From Vibrio tubiashii ATCC 19109 (lineage in GTDB: Bacteria > Pseudomonadota > Gammaproteobacteria > Enterobacterales > Vibrionaceae): a DNA stretch of 64,000 nucleotides. The stretch lies in NCBI RefSeq assembly GCF_000772105.1, contig NZ_CP009354.1:372001-436000 (forward strand), read 5' to 3'. Both the position numbers and the translations under genes were made by a program. Each line of letters starts with the position of its first letter. Within the stretch, counting starts at the first letter, position 1. The notes beneath the pieces were generated by a model that did no database searches, was not told the origin of the DNA, and saw nothing but the letters and a program-made list of their open reading frames with translations. This document shows positions 56,030-64,000 of this stretch, one piece after another.

Positions 56030-57301
56030 TTACTGAGTTTTGAGAACAGGAAATACTTTGACTAGCTTGATGCGGTTCTCTTCAAGCTCAACGATCTCCA
56101 TTGGATGACCAGAGACTTGCACACTGAGGTGGCTTTCCGGGATATCTTCTAAGTGTTCGAGAATCAATCCGTTCAGCGTTCTTGGCCCGTCAGTTGGTAG
56201 TGTCCACTTGAGTCCCTTGTTGATGTCTCGAATATTGGCGCTGCCCTCAATAAGGAAGCTGCCATCACCTTGTGGGGTAATTTCATCTGATAAGCTTGGT
56301 GCAATAGAAGTGGTAAACTCACCGACGATCTCTTCCAAGATATCTTCTAAAGTAATCAGGCCGATAATATCGCCGTACTCATCTACGATTAAACCAATTC
56401 GCTCTTTGTTGCGTTGAAACTTTAGTAGTTGCACGTTGAGCGGGGTACTTTCCGGAATGAAATAAACTTCATCGGCAGCACGGAGCAAGGTTTCCTTAGT
56501 AAACTCATTCTTCTCTAGCATTAAACGGTATGACTCGCGCAAACGCAGCATACCAACCACTTCATCAATTTGATCGCGGTATAAGACAACGCGGCCATGC
56601 GGAGAGTGAGTCAACTGGCGTACGATAGATTTCCAGTCGTCATTAATATCAATACCGGTAATCTCATTACGTGGCACCATGATGTCATTTACCGTTACAT
56701 GCTCTAAATCGAGAATGGAGATCAACATATCTTGGTGACGGCGTGGAATCAGGCTCCCCGCTTCATTGACGACAGTACGCAATTCTTCAGAGCTTAAATG
56801 ATCGTCACCACCATGATCGGCTTTGATTCCGAGAAGGCGGATGAAACCGTTGGTGATAAAGTTAACCAAGATAACCAGCGGAGAAAGAATCTTCATTAGG
56901 ATGGTCAGTACAACGCTGCTCGCGTATGACACTCTCTCAGGATAGAGAGCTGCAAGGGTTTTTGGGGTGACTTCGGCGAAGACCAGAATGACTAAGGTGA
57001 GCGTACCAGTTGCAATGGCGACACCTAAGTTACCAAACAATCGCATACCTAGAATGGTGGCAATTGCAGAAGCAAGAATATTGACGAGGTTGTTGCCGAT
57101 GAGGATCAAGCCTATCAAACGATCGGGGCGATCGAGCAGCTTTTCAACACGTTTAGCACCTTTGTGGCCTGTGTTGGCTAGGTGCTTGAGGCGGTATCGG
57201 TTCAGAGACATCATCCCTGTTTCTGAGCCTGAAAAATATCCTGAAATAACAATAAGACACGTGAGTAGCGCAAATAAGATACCCGTTGATATGTCGTCCA
57301 A
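56030..57301 (-). CDS. HlyC/CorC-type (CNNM plus CBS) transporter, YfjD-like
   Basis: A 423-residue protein of the HlyC/CorC/CNNM family. Residues 1-185 are the CNNM membrane domain with several helices and the family block ISGYFSGSETGMMSLNRYRL; two CBS domains follow (MVPRNEITGI; RIGLIVDEYGDIIGLITLED), then the CorC_HlyC C-terminal domain (GSFLIEGSANIRDIN). Proteins of this group are linked to Mg2+ homeostasis; hemolysin is a historic label. Start is a TTG at 57301 behind AAGGAAAAG, giving an N-terminus matching E. coli YfjD. It is next to ccsA-like ypjD and ffh, as in E. coli. Confidence 0.9.
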   Translation of the reverse strand: MDDISTGILFALLTCLIVISGYFSGSETGMMSLNRYRLKHLANTGHKGAKRVEKLLDRPDRLIGLILIGNNLVNILASAIATILGMRLFGNLGVAIATGTLTLVILVFAEVTPKTLAALYPERVSYASSVVLTILMKILSPLVILVNFITNGFIRLLGIKADHGGDDHLSSEELRTVVNEAGSLIPRRHQDMLISILDLEHVTVNDIMVPRNEITGIDINDDWKSIVRQLTHSPHGRVVLYRDQIDEVVGMLRLRESYRLMLEKNEFTKETLLRAADEVYFIPESTPLNVQLLKFQRNKERIGLIVDEYGDIIGLITLEDILEEIVGEFTTSIAPSLSDEITPQGDGSFLIEGSANIRDINKGLKWTLPTDGPRTLNGLILEHLEDIPESHLSVQVSGHPMEIVELEENRIKLVKVFPVLKTQ

Positions 57302-57429
57302 AGCTTATCTTTTCCTTGTTATGTTTGGTTAATTTATGACCTAATTTCTGGGTTAAGTCAATTTCAAAAAGAGAACTGAATATTGTAAAAGAAAGGTGCA
57401 TTCGATGCACCTTTGTTGATACTAGTTAG

Positions 57430-58224
57430 CTAGCGAAGAATGATTTCCCGTACAAATCGGCTGCCAAAGTAAGCTAGGGTCAGTAAAGTGGCACCTGCGA
57501 CGGCAAACCAAGTAACCTTCCTGCCGCGCCACCCTTTCTGGTAGTGTCCCCAAAGCAGTACTGAATAGACAACCCACGCAATAAACGAAAGGATGCCTTT
57601 ATGCGCTTTCCCTTGAGCAAACATATCTTGGACAAAGATAAAGCCAGTCAGTAGTGTCCCTGTCAGTAGTAGATTACCAATTAAGATGATATTGAATAGT
57701 TGACGCTCAACCATTAGTAGAGGTGGCAAGTTGGGATTGATCGCCAAGGCTTTCTTGGTTTTAAGTTTATGGTCAAGCCATGCCAACTGTAAGGCGTACA
57801 AAGCACCAATGGTCAAAGTCGAGTAAGAGAACAGTGCCAAGGAGATATGAATGAGCAGCTTAGGGTCTTGTTCTAGATGAGTAATAAAAGTACTCGGTAA
57901 AAAAGCTGCCGCAACAAGATTCATTGCAGAGAAACTGTAAACCACAGGCAGTAAGAACCAGAGGCGAGTTTTTAACATCGCGCCACTCATGACTAAAGAG
58001 ATAATAAAGCCGATTAATGAAGCGACATTCAGAATACTGAGGTTTTGCCCGGAGCTGCCTAAAATAAGATCGCTTAGCAACCACGCATGAAAAGCCAGCG
58101 CTAGAATGGCACTAACGAAGACTGTTTTTACGCGGATCCCTGTTTGATGTACAAGTCCCGGAACGATGGTTGCAATCGCTAATAGATAAAGTATGGCTGC
58201 AACAACGGCGATTAGGTTATCCAT
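57430..58224 (-). CDS. Cytochrome c assembly-type membrane protein (CcsA/YpjD-like)
   Basis: A 264-residue protein with eight hydrophobic segments, related to the CcsA/CcmC haem-handling family. A typical block is LLIHISLALFSYSTLTIGALYALQLAWLD (visible in two parts) with the family His, and WVVYSVLLWGHYQKGWRGRK near the end. In E. coli the homologue YpjD is likewise beside ffh and yfjD; its role is not established. No tryptophan-rich WWD motif of the cytochrome c system II type is obvious. Confidence 0.88.
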   Translation of the reverse strand: MDNLIAVVAAILYLLAIATIVPGLVHQTGIRVKTVFVSAILALAFHAWLLSDLILGSSGQNLSILNVASLIGFIISLVMSGAMLKTRLWFLLPVVYSFSAMNLVAAAFLPSTFITHLEQDPKLLIHISLALFSYSTLTIGALYALQLAWLDHKLKTKKALAINPNLPPLLMVERQLFNIILIGNLLLTGTLLTGFIFVQDMFAQGKAHKGILSFIAWVVYSVLLWGHYQKGWRGRKVTWFAVAGATLLTLAYFGSRFVREIILR

Positions 58225-58432
58225 TATTCTCTAGAGCTGGTGAATTTTTAACAAATTATACCTTGCATCAACGGCTTGAGCTATGACTTATCTCGCTCAT
58301 TTGCGTGACTTGAGATATCAAAAGTTATCTAGGCAGTGTCAAGCATGGGTTGGCTAAGGTATACTCATAGTAATTTTTCGCCAATATTGACGGGCGAGCC
58401 TCCTTGCACACCGTCTGGGTAAAGAGACTAAG

Positions 58433-59821
58433 ATGTTTGAGAATTTAACGGATCGCTTATCCAAAACGCTGAAAAACATCAGCGGTAAAGGTCGTCTGAC
58501 CGAAGACAATATTAAAGAGACGTTGCGTGAAGTGCGTATGGCGCTTCTTGAAGCTGACGTTGCTCTTCCGGTTGTACGTGAATTTATTAAGCGTATTAAA
58601 GAGAGCGCCGTTGGGGTAGAGGTTTCGAAATCTCTCACACCAGGCCAAGAGTTCATTAAGATCGTTCAAGCTGAGCTTGAAGCGGTGATGGGTGAGTCCA
58701 ATGAAGCGCTTAACCTAGCTGCTCAGCCACCTGCTGTTGTATTAATGGCTGGTCTGCAGGGTGCAGGTAAAACGACTTCTGTTGGTAAGCTTTCAAAGCT
58801 ATTAAAAGAGCGCGATAAGAAGAAAGTGCTGGTTGTATCTGCCGACGTTTACCGTCCTGCGGCGATCAAACAGCTAGAAACATTGGCTTCAGATGTGGGT
58901 GTTGATTTCTTCCCATCTTCAGCTGATCAAAAGCCGATTGATATCGCTAATGCTGCCATCGACCACGCGAAGAAGAAATTCTACGACGTACTTCTTGTCG
59001 ATACGGCGGGTCGTTTAGCGGTTGATGAGCAGATGATGGCTGAGATTCAAGAGCTGCATACTGCGATTAACCCTGTTGAGACTCTGTTTGTTGTCGATGC
59101 GATGACAGGTCAAGATGCGGCGAACACAGCCAAAGCTTTCGGTGATACGCTGCCTCTAACGGGTGTGGTTCTGACCAAAGTAGATGGTGATGCACGTGGT
59201 GGTGCAGCGCTGTCTGTTCGTCATATCACTGGCAAACCAATCAAATTCCTCGGTGTTGGTGAGAAAACCGACGCACTAGAACCTTTCCACCCGGATCGTG
59301 TCGCATCTCGTATTCTTGGTATGGGTGACGTCCTGTCGCTTATCGAAGATCTACAACGTAATGTTGACCAAGATAAAGCAGAGAAGCTGGCTAAGAAGTT
59401 TAAAGAGAAGAAAGGTTTTGACCTTGAAGACTTCCGTGAACAGCTTGGTCAGATGCAAAACATGGGCGGCATGATGGGGATGATGGACAAGCTACCAGGC
59501 ATGAGCAATTTACCGGACAACGTGAAAGACAAAGTTGACGATAAGATGTTCAAGCAGATGGAAGCGATCATCAACTCAATGACGATGAAAGAGCGTCAGC
59601 GCCCTGAGCTCATTAAAGGCTCGCGTAAGAAACGTATTGCCGCAGGCTCTGGTACCCAAGTACAAGACGTTAACCGCCTGCTTAAACAGTTCACTCAGAT
59701 GCAGAAGATGATGAAGAAAATGCAGAAAGGTGGCATGAAAGGCATGATGCGTAACATGCAAGGCATGATGGGTGGTATGGGCGGAATGGGAGGCGGTGGC
59801 TTCAATCCATTTGGACGCTAA
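58433..59821 (+). CDS. ffh: Signal recognition particle protein Ffh
   Basis: A 462-residue GTPase that with 4.5S RNA targets membrane proteins to FtsY. The N domain (MFENLTDRLSKTLKNISG) is followed by the G domain with GLQGAGKTTSVGK, DTAGRL and TKVDGDARGG, and by the Met-rich M domain (many Met-Lys-Met-Gly groups) ending in GGFNPFGR. It is divergent from the ypjD-like gene and upstream of rpsP. Confidence 0.97.
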   Translation: MFENLTDRLSKTLKNISGKGRLTEDNIKETLREVRMALLEADVALPVVREFIKRIKESAVGVEVSKSLTPGQEFIKIVQAELEAVMGESNEALNLAAQPPAVVLMAGLQGAGKTTSVGKLSKLLKERDKKKVLVVSADVYRPAAIKQLETLASDVGVDFFPSSADQKPIDIANAAIDHAKKKFYDVLLVDTAGRLAVDEQMMAEIQELHTAINPVETLFVVDAMTGQDAANTAKAFGDTLPLTGVVLTKVDGDARGGAALSVRHITGKPIKFLGVGEKTDALEPFHPDRVASRILGMGDVLSLIEDLQRNVDQDKAEKLAKKFKEKKGFDLEDFREQLGQMQNMGGMMGMMDKLPGMSNLPDNVKDKVDDKMFKQMEAIINSMTMKERQRPELIKGSRKKRIAAGSGTQVQDVNRLLKQFTQMQKMMKKMQKGGMKGMMRNMQGMMGGMGGMGGGGFNPFGR

Positions 59822-59915
59822 TTTCACCCAGCAACAAAAATTTCAAGGTGTTAGCTCGGTCACAAACTTAGATCTCGTTTTATGTTGGTGAAAAAGTAGC
59901 TAAATACCTTGCATT

Positions 59916-59951
59916 GCTCCGGAATAAGAGTAAAATTCCGGAGCTTTATTT
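59916..59951 (+). terminator. Terminator of ffh
   Basis: GCTCCGGAAT (59916-59925) pairs with ATTCCGGAGC (59935-59944), then TTTATTTT. Confidence 0.88.
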
Positions 59952-60028
59952 TGGCACGAGCCCCAAACTGTTTAGTGATAAATGGTTTCTGGGGTTAATT
60001 TTATTTTTGAGAAAGCAAAGAGGACGAC

Positions 60029-60277
60029 ATGGTAACCATTCGTTTGGCACGTCACGGCGCTAAGAAGCGTCCATTTTATCAAATCGTAGTAGCGGACAGC
60101 CGCAATGCAGCAACTGGCCGTTTCATCGAGAAAGTTGGTTTCTTTAACCCAACTGCTCAAGGTCAAGAAGAAGGTCTACGTCTAGACCTAGATCGCGTTA
60201 ACCACTGGGTTGGTCAAGGCGCATCTGTATCTGACCGCGTAGCTAAGCTAGTTAAAGACGCTCAAAAAGCGGCTTAA
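60029..60277 (+). CDS. rpsP: 30S ribosomal protein S16
   Basis: An 82-residue S16 starting [25 protein letters not shown] (shown in part in the family signature) with [12 protein letters not shown]. It heads the rpsP-rimM-trmD-rplS operon. RBS GAGGACGAC precedes the ATG. Confidence 0.98.
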   Translation: MVTIRLARHGAKKRPFYQIVVADSRNAATGRFIEKVGFFNPTAQGQEEGLRLDLDRVNHWVGQGASVSDRVAKLVKDAQKAA

Positions 60278-60306
60278 TTCTTATTTTAAGAAGTAGAAAT
60301 TAGCTT

Positions 60307-60855
60307 ATGTCGATGAAAGGTAAAGAAACAATGAGCGATGACAAGATTGTTGTAGGCAAGTTTGGTGCTACTTATGGCATTCGCGGTTGGCTCAAGGTTT
60401 TTTCCTACACAGACAATACTGAAAGCATATTTGATTACGCACCTTGGTTTATTAAGCAAGGTGAAAAGTGGGTCGAGTACAAAGTAGAAAGCTGGAAGCG
60501 CCATAACAAAGGTTTGGTGGTAAAGCTGGAAGGTCTTGATGTGCGCGAAGAAGCGCAGCTCATGACTAACTTTGAAATCTCAATTGACCCTGCGGTATTA
60601 CCAGAATTGCCATCAGACGAGTTCTATTGGCGTGATTTGATTGGTATGCAGGTAGTAACCGACAAAGGTTACGATCTAGGTGTCGTTTCCGACATGCTAG
60701 AAACTGGCTCCAACGATGTTCTCGTAATTAAAGCAAATCTAAAAGATGCTTTCGGACAAAAGGAACGATTAATTCCGTTCCTTGAAGAGCAAGTGATCAA
60801 AAACATTGATCGTGAAGCTCAACGGATCGAAGTTGACTGGGATCCTGGATTCTAA
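60307..60855 (+). CDS. rimM: Ribosome maturation factor RimM
   Basis: A 182-residue protein that binds S19 and helps 30S head maturation. The N-terminal RimM domain has [20 protein letters not shown]; the C-terminal PRC-barrel has [13 protein letters not shown] and the ending [11 protein letters not shown]. Two starts are possible: ATG at 60307, or ATG at 60331 with AAAGG ahead. The longer form is kept because Vibrio homologues begin in that way. Confidence 0.94.
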   Translation: MSMKGKETMSDDKIVVGKFGATYGIRGWLKVFSYTDNTESIFDYAPWFIKQGEKWVEYKVESWKRHNKGLVVKLEGLDVREEAQLMTNFEISIDPAVLPELPSDEFYWRDLIGMQVVTDKGYDLGVVSDMLETGSNDVLVIKANLKDAFGQKERLIPFLEEQVIKNIDREAQRIEVDWDPGF

Positions 60856-60882
60856 ACTCCAAATTACCAGAGCGAGATAAAC

Positions 60883-61626
60883 ATGTGGGTTGGCGTAATT
60901 AGCCTATTTCCTGAAATGTTCCGTTCTGTTACTGATTTTGGAGTAACAGGTCAAGCGGTTAAAAAAGGTCTTTTGTCGATTGAGACTTGGAATCCTCGTG
61001 ATTTCACGCACGACAAACATCGCACTGTTGATGATAGACCTTACGGTGGCGGCCCTGGCATGCTTATGATGGTTCAGCCTTTGCGCGATGCTATCCACGC
61101 AGCCAAACAAGCGTCACCGGGTAAGACGAAAGTCATCTACCTTTCTCCTCAAGGTCGAAAACTTGACCAACAAGGGGTAGAGGAACTGGCAACAAACGAG
61201 AACTTGCTTCTTATTTGTGGCCGTTACGAAGGGGTAGATGAGCGTATCATCCAATCTGAAGTTGACGAAGAATGGTCAATTGGGGATTTTGTGATGACGG
61301 GTGGTGAAATACCAGCCATGACGTTGATTGATTCAGTGTCTCGGTTTGTTCCGGGTGTACTAGGAGATTTCGCGTCAGCAGAAGAAGACTCTTTTGCTAA
61401 TGGCTTGCTAGATTGCCCTCACTATACGCGCCCTGAGGTGTTAGACGATAAAGAAGTACCTGCGGTACTCAAGTCTGGTAACCATAAGGACATTCGTCGC
61501 TGGCGACTAAAGCAGTCGTTAGGCCGTACTTGGCTAAGAAGACCAGAGCTCCTGGAAAACCTAGCTCTGACTGACGAACAGGAACAATTACTGGCCGAGT
61601 TCATTAAAGAGACCCGAGCTAAGTAA
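60883..61626 (+). CDS. trmD: tRNA (guanine-N1-)-methyltransferase TrmD
   Basis: A 247-residue SPOUT-class methyltransferase that makes m1G37 and prevents frameshifting. The trefoil-knot SAM site shows [23 protein letters not shown] and [11 protein letters not shown]. It lies 27 bases after rimM. Confidence 0.97.
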   Translation: MWVGVISLFPEMFRSVTDFGVTGQAVKKGLLSIETWNPRDFTHDKHRTVDDRPYGGGPGMLMMVQPLRDAIHAAKQASPGKTKVIYLSPQGRKLDQQGVEELATNENLLLICGRYEGVDERIIQSEVDEEWSIGDFVMTGGEIPAMTLIDSVSRFVPGVLGDFASAEEDSFANGLLDCPHYTRPEVLDDKEVPAVLKSGNHKDIRRWRLKQSLGRTWLRRPELLENLALTDEQEQLLAEFIKETRAK

Positions 61627-61667
61627 CCTATTAAATTTAGTATCAGTTTATTCTAGGAATATTGAAA

Positions 61668-62021
61668 ATGAGTAACATCATCAAGGCTCTTGAAGAAGAG
61701 CAAATGAAAAAAGACCTACCTAACTTCGCACCTGGTGACACAGTTGTTGTTCAAGTTAAGGTAAAAGAAGGTGACCGTGAGCGTCTACAGGCTTTCGAAG
61801 GCGTTGTAATCGCAATCCGTAACCGTGGTCTACACTCTGCATTCACTGTACGTAAGATTTCTAACGGTGAAGGCGTAGAGCGTACGTTCCAAACTCACTC
61901 TCCAATGGTTGATAGCATCGAAGTTAAACGCCGTGGTGCAGTACGTCGTGCCAAGTTGTACTACCTACGTGAGCGTTCTGGTAAGTCTGCTCGTATTAAA
62001 GAGAAACTTGCTAAGAAGTAA
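61668..62021 (+). CDS. rplS: 50S ribosomal protein L19
   Basis: A 117-residue L19 at the 30S-50S interface. [16 protein letters not shown] and [20 protein letters not shown] are standard blocks. ATG at 61668 is used; an in-frame TTG two codons earlier is not needed. Last gene of the trmD operon. Confidence 0.97.
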   Translation: MSNIIKALEEEQMKKDLPNFAPGDTVVVQVKVKEGDRERLQAFEGVVIAIRNRGLHSAFTVRKISNGEGVERTFQTHSPMVDSIEVKRRGAVRRAKLYYLRERSGKSARIKEKLAKK

Positions 62022-62048
62022 TGCTATAACTAGCGTTCTCATAGTATT

Positions 62049-62079
62049 AGCGGAGACCAATTGGTCTCCGCTTTTTTGT
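62049..62079 (+). terminator. Terminator of the rpsP-rplS operon
   Basis: AGCGGAGACC at about 62049-62058 and its complement GGTCTCCGCT at about 62063-62072 flank AATT, with TTTTTTG following. Confidence 0.9.
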
Positions 62080-62081
62080 TT

Positions 62082-62160
62082 GGAGCGGACTTCGTCCTGC
62101 GAGATTCGAGAACGGACTTCGTCCTATGGAGCGCTTCGCTTCTGGAAAGTTAGATCCGCC
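62082..62160. repeat. Short repeats that can fold as mini-hairpins
   Basis: CGGACTTCGTCCT occurs twice within 40 bases (about 62087 and 62114); each copy contains GGAC-TTC-GTCC, a small hairpin. AGCGCTTCGCT follows and is built the same way. The origin is unknown; it resembles dispersed Vibrio repeats. Confidence 0.55.
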
Positions 62161-62177
62161 CTGCGAAGTGGAAATTC

Positions 62178-62282
62178 CGTCATTCCCTAGACTGACGGAG
62201 GAAGGAGTAGGGAATCTCCATAAGTCATCGACTAGTATGAAGAGATCCCCAACTCACTCGTGCCTCGTTCTTGAGGATGACA
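62178..62282. repeat. Dispersed palindromic repeat, copy 2
   Basis: Starts CGTCATTCC (62178-62186) and ends GGATGACA (62275-62282), with AGTAGGGAATCT inside near the left end, as in copy 1 at 18089-18192. The right half is more diverged. About 105 bases. Confidence 0.6.
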
Positions 62283-62336
62283 TGCTAACTTTTTGACATA
62301 AAAGAGTTGATACTAAATATCAACCTTCCAAAACTT

Positions 62337-62396
62337 CTCCAGCTCTCCAGCTCTCCAGCTCTCCAGCTCTCCAGCTCTCCAGCTCTCCAAAAAAAC
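62337..62396. repeat. Tandem array of the 8-mer CTCCAGCT, 7.5 copies
   Basis: Seven perfect CTCCAGCT units plus a terminal CTCC run from 62337 to 62396. It is non-coding, between rplS and yacG, and followed by an A-rich tract. Arrays of this kind change length by slippage. Confidence 0.95.
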
Positions 62397-62461
62397 AAAA
62401 AAAGCCGATGCTCTAATCACATCAGCTTCTCTTTAATCTCGGCGCTAAGCGTTCCGTACTT

Positions 62462-62656
62462 TCAGTACTGATCTTCCGACCAACTGTCAGCGTCAGACAT
62501 ATCTGGTGCGCCGGGGATAGTGTTCTCTTCGTCAGCCCACTCGCCGAAATCAATCATCTGACACTGCTTACTGCAAAACGGGCGGAAAGGGCTCTGCTCG
62601 CCCCATGTAACATCTTGGCCGCATTGAGGGCAAGGAACGACGGTAATCTTAGACAT
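62462..62656 (-). CDS. yacG: DNA gyrase inhibitor YacG
   Basis: A 64-residue zinc-finger protein that binds GyrB and blocks gyrase. Two Cys pairs (CPQCGQ and CSKQC) bind zinc; the [14 protein letters not shown] segment is the family signature and the tail is acidic. It is downstream of zapD and coaE on the same strand, the normal order coaE-zapD-yacG. Confidence 0.96.
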   Translation of the reverse strand: MSKITVVPCPQCGQDVTWGEQSPFRPFCSKQCQMIDFGEWADEENTIPGAPDMSDADSWSEDQY

Positions 62657-62718
62657 GGTGTTTCTCTGAACTTAAACAAAGGTGTGGGCTTAGTATAGCT
62701 TGAATACGGAATCTGTTG

Positions 62719-63459
62719 TTAGCTACACACAGCGAGTTTGAACTCAACGTTAGCAACCGATGCTTGACCTGATTCAAACTCAATGAACTTTATCGCGAAG
62801 CGGTTCTTATGCCCTGAAATCATAGGGTAGACGCCAAAGTGCATCGGGATTTCTAAGCGGAGAATATTGGCTTCATCGGCGTCACTTTGGTAGAAGCCAG
62901 AATTGGCCTGAATGGCGCGGAAGTGACCCGTTTCTCGCGTGAGTTTAAGCCAAAGCTTGAGGGCTTCAGCGAGAGGTCTTAGGGTTGAAAGCCACTGAGA
63001 TGCATCGGCTTTTTTGTTTTCAAGTGGTAGGTGTAGCCAGTGATGAAGTGCTGGTAGGTCAAAGCAACACGAACCACCAGGGAGATTGAAACGTTGCCTA
63101 ATTGCACTTAGGAAGCGGTCTTCCTTAAGACTTTGCCCAAAACGTTCTGCACCCATTAGGTCACTGTGTACCGCGTCGACTTCATTTAAGATATTTTGCA
63201 GCATATCTTGGTCAACGCCCTCGACATTGAGCCAAGAGCGGTATGTTAATCTTTGCTTTTCGATATCTTTGGCTAGCTCACTCTTAAGTTGAATTTGCTC
63301 GAAGATCTCAAGCAGATCAAACAAAGAACGATAGAAAATCAGGTGCTGCATATCATCACTAAACTGAGCCGCTACATCCAGTTGATTCAGCAAGGCTTCA
63401 ACCCGGAGGTAAATTCGAGTTTTCTCGTTCAGTGGATGTTCAAAATAATGCGTGGTCAT
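62719..63459 (-). CDS. zapD: Cell division protein ZapD
   Basis: A 246-residue FtsZ-bundling protein. The N-terminus [19 protein letters not shown] is the family signature, and the C-terminal half is beta-rich with the [10 protein letters not shown] block. The ATG at 63459 is preferred to the TTG at 63462, because E. coli ZapD begins close to this position. 34 bases separate it from coaE. Confidence 0.94.
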   Translation of the reverse strand: MTTHYFEHPLNEKTRIYLRVEALLNQLDVAAQFSDDMQHLIFYRSLFDLLEIFEQIQLKSELAKDIEKQRLTYRSWLNVEGVDQDMLQNILNEVDAVHSDLMGAERFGQSLKEDRFLSAIRQRFNLPGGSCCFDLPALHHWLHLPLENKKADASQWLSTLRPLAEALKLWLKLTRETGHFRAIQANSGFYQSDADEANILRLEIPMHFGVYPMISGHKNRFAIKFIEFESGQASVANVEFKLAVCS

Positions 63460-63493
63460 CAATATGCGGCTCTGTATTCTTCAACCTTTATTC

Positions 63494-64000
63494 TCACCGA
63501 TTTTCCCTACTGATTTCTAGGAACTTTTTATGTAATTCTGTGATTTGAGGCAAAAGTTTTTGGTTTTCTGTATTATTTTTAATCACATAATCCGCTATGG
63601 CCAATCTCTGCTCTCGCGTTGCTTGAGAAGAGAGAATAGCTTTCGCTTGAACGGCATCAACTTGGTCTCGCTCAACGGTGCGCTGAATTTGCGTTTGTTC
63701 TTCAACATCAACCACTAGCACCTTATCTGCGAGTGCCTGTAGGTTGTTCTCCACCATTAGAGGGATGACCAGTAAGGCATACTCCGATTGTACTTTGGCA
63801 AGCTCAGAGAGCATTTTGGTTCTAATCATAGGATGGAGTAGATTGTTCAGCCATTCCTTTTGGCTCGGATCGCTAAAGATGATTTCTCTTAGTGTTGCAC
63901 GATCTAATGTTCCATCTTGTTGAATAACGCTTTGACCAAAGTGTTGCGCAATGGCCTTTAAGCCTTGGCTTTTGGGCTCAACCACTTGCCTAGCAACAAT
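63494..64000 (-). CDS. coaE: Dephospho-CoA kinase, partial (start beyond the window)
   Basis: The last enzyme of CoA synthesis. Only about 168 C-terminal residues are inside the window; the Walker A start lies beyond 64000. Visible are the IVARQVVEP segment at the edge, LDRATLREIIFSD, LLVIPLMVEN and VLVVDVEEQTQIQRTVERDQ, and the lid region SSQATREQRLAIADYVI. It heads the coaE-zapD-yacG run, likely cotranscribed with a prepilin peptidase operon upstream, as in other gammaproteobacteria. Confidence 0.93.
   Translation of the reverse strand: MVARQVVEPKSQGLKAIAQHFGQSVIQQDGTLDRATLREIIFSDPSQKEWLNNLLHPMIRTKMLSELAKVQSEYALLVIPLMVENNLQALADKVLVVDVEEQTQIQRTVERDQVDAVQAKAILSSQATREQRLAIADYVIKNNTENQKLLPQITELHKKFLEISRENR

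Overview
The window is a stretch of Vibrio main-chromosome DNA. Evidence is gene content and order: a DeoR-type regulator next to glmS, a mannitol PTS cluster, a dctP-olsF pair, ispB/rplU/rpmA/obgE, lptD-surA-pdxA-rsmA-apaG-apaH, rpsU-yqeY-dnaG-rpoD, ftsB-ispD-ispF-truD-surE-pcm-nlpD-rpoS and rpsP-rimM-trmD-rplS. The species cannot be fixed from sequence reading alone.

Layout. 1-2.9 kb: DeoR regulator and glmS. 2.9-4.1 kb: a lone gene that reads as a mono-ADP-ribosyltransferase-type toxin. 4.3-9.4 kb: HAD phosphatase and mtlR/mtlD/mtlA, with a leader that may carry the antisense RNA MtlS and two CRP-like palindromes. 9.4-12.5 kb: orphan TRAP binding protein and a fused ornithine-lipid synthase (OlsF type). 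12.9-18 kb: ispB, ribosomal protein genes, obgE, a split YjjPB-type exporter, folA. 18.2-26 kb: the LPS/outer-membrane assembly operon, then djlA. 26.2-27.4 kb: an HD-GYP protein.

27440-40617: a 13.1-kb integrated element inserted in the 3' end of a tRNA-Ile(CAU) gene, bounded by a 47-bp direct repeat. The site beside rpoD matches the known insertion locus of VSP-II in V. cholerae and VPaI-1 in V. parahaemolyticus. It has a complete tyrosine integrase, arm-type 23-bp repeats inside both ends, an AlpA-like regulator with three 12-bp tandem boxes upstream, and a P2 gpA-type HUH replication protein, but no capsid, tail or conjugation genes, so it resembles a phage satellite or integrated replicon. 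Cargo: a glycine-zipper pore-type toxin with an abutting membrane immunity candidate, a porin-like protein, two unknown membrane proteins, a 30-residue hydrophobic peptide, and a three-gene overlapping cassette (PD-(D/E)XK nuclease of the sce7726 type, beta-protein of the sce7725 type, zinc-ribbon/RES-domain protein) that is the best candidate for an undescribed anti-phage system.

40.6-64 kb: the tRNA, macromolecular synthesis operon, tsaD, plsY/folB/folK/uppP, the surE-rpoS cluster, an HlyC/CorC-type protein and a CcsA-like membrane protein, ffh, the trmD operon, a repeat-rich gap, yacG, zapD and a coaE cut by the window edge.
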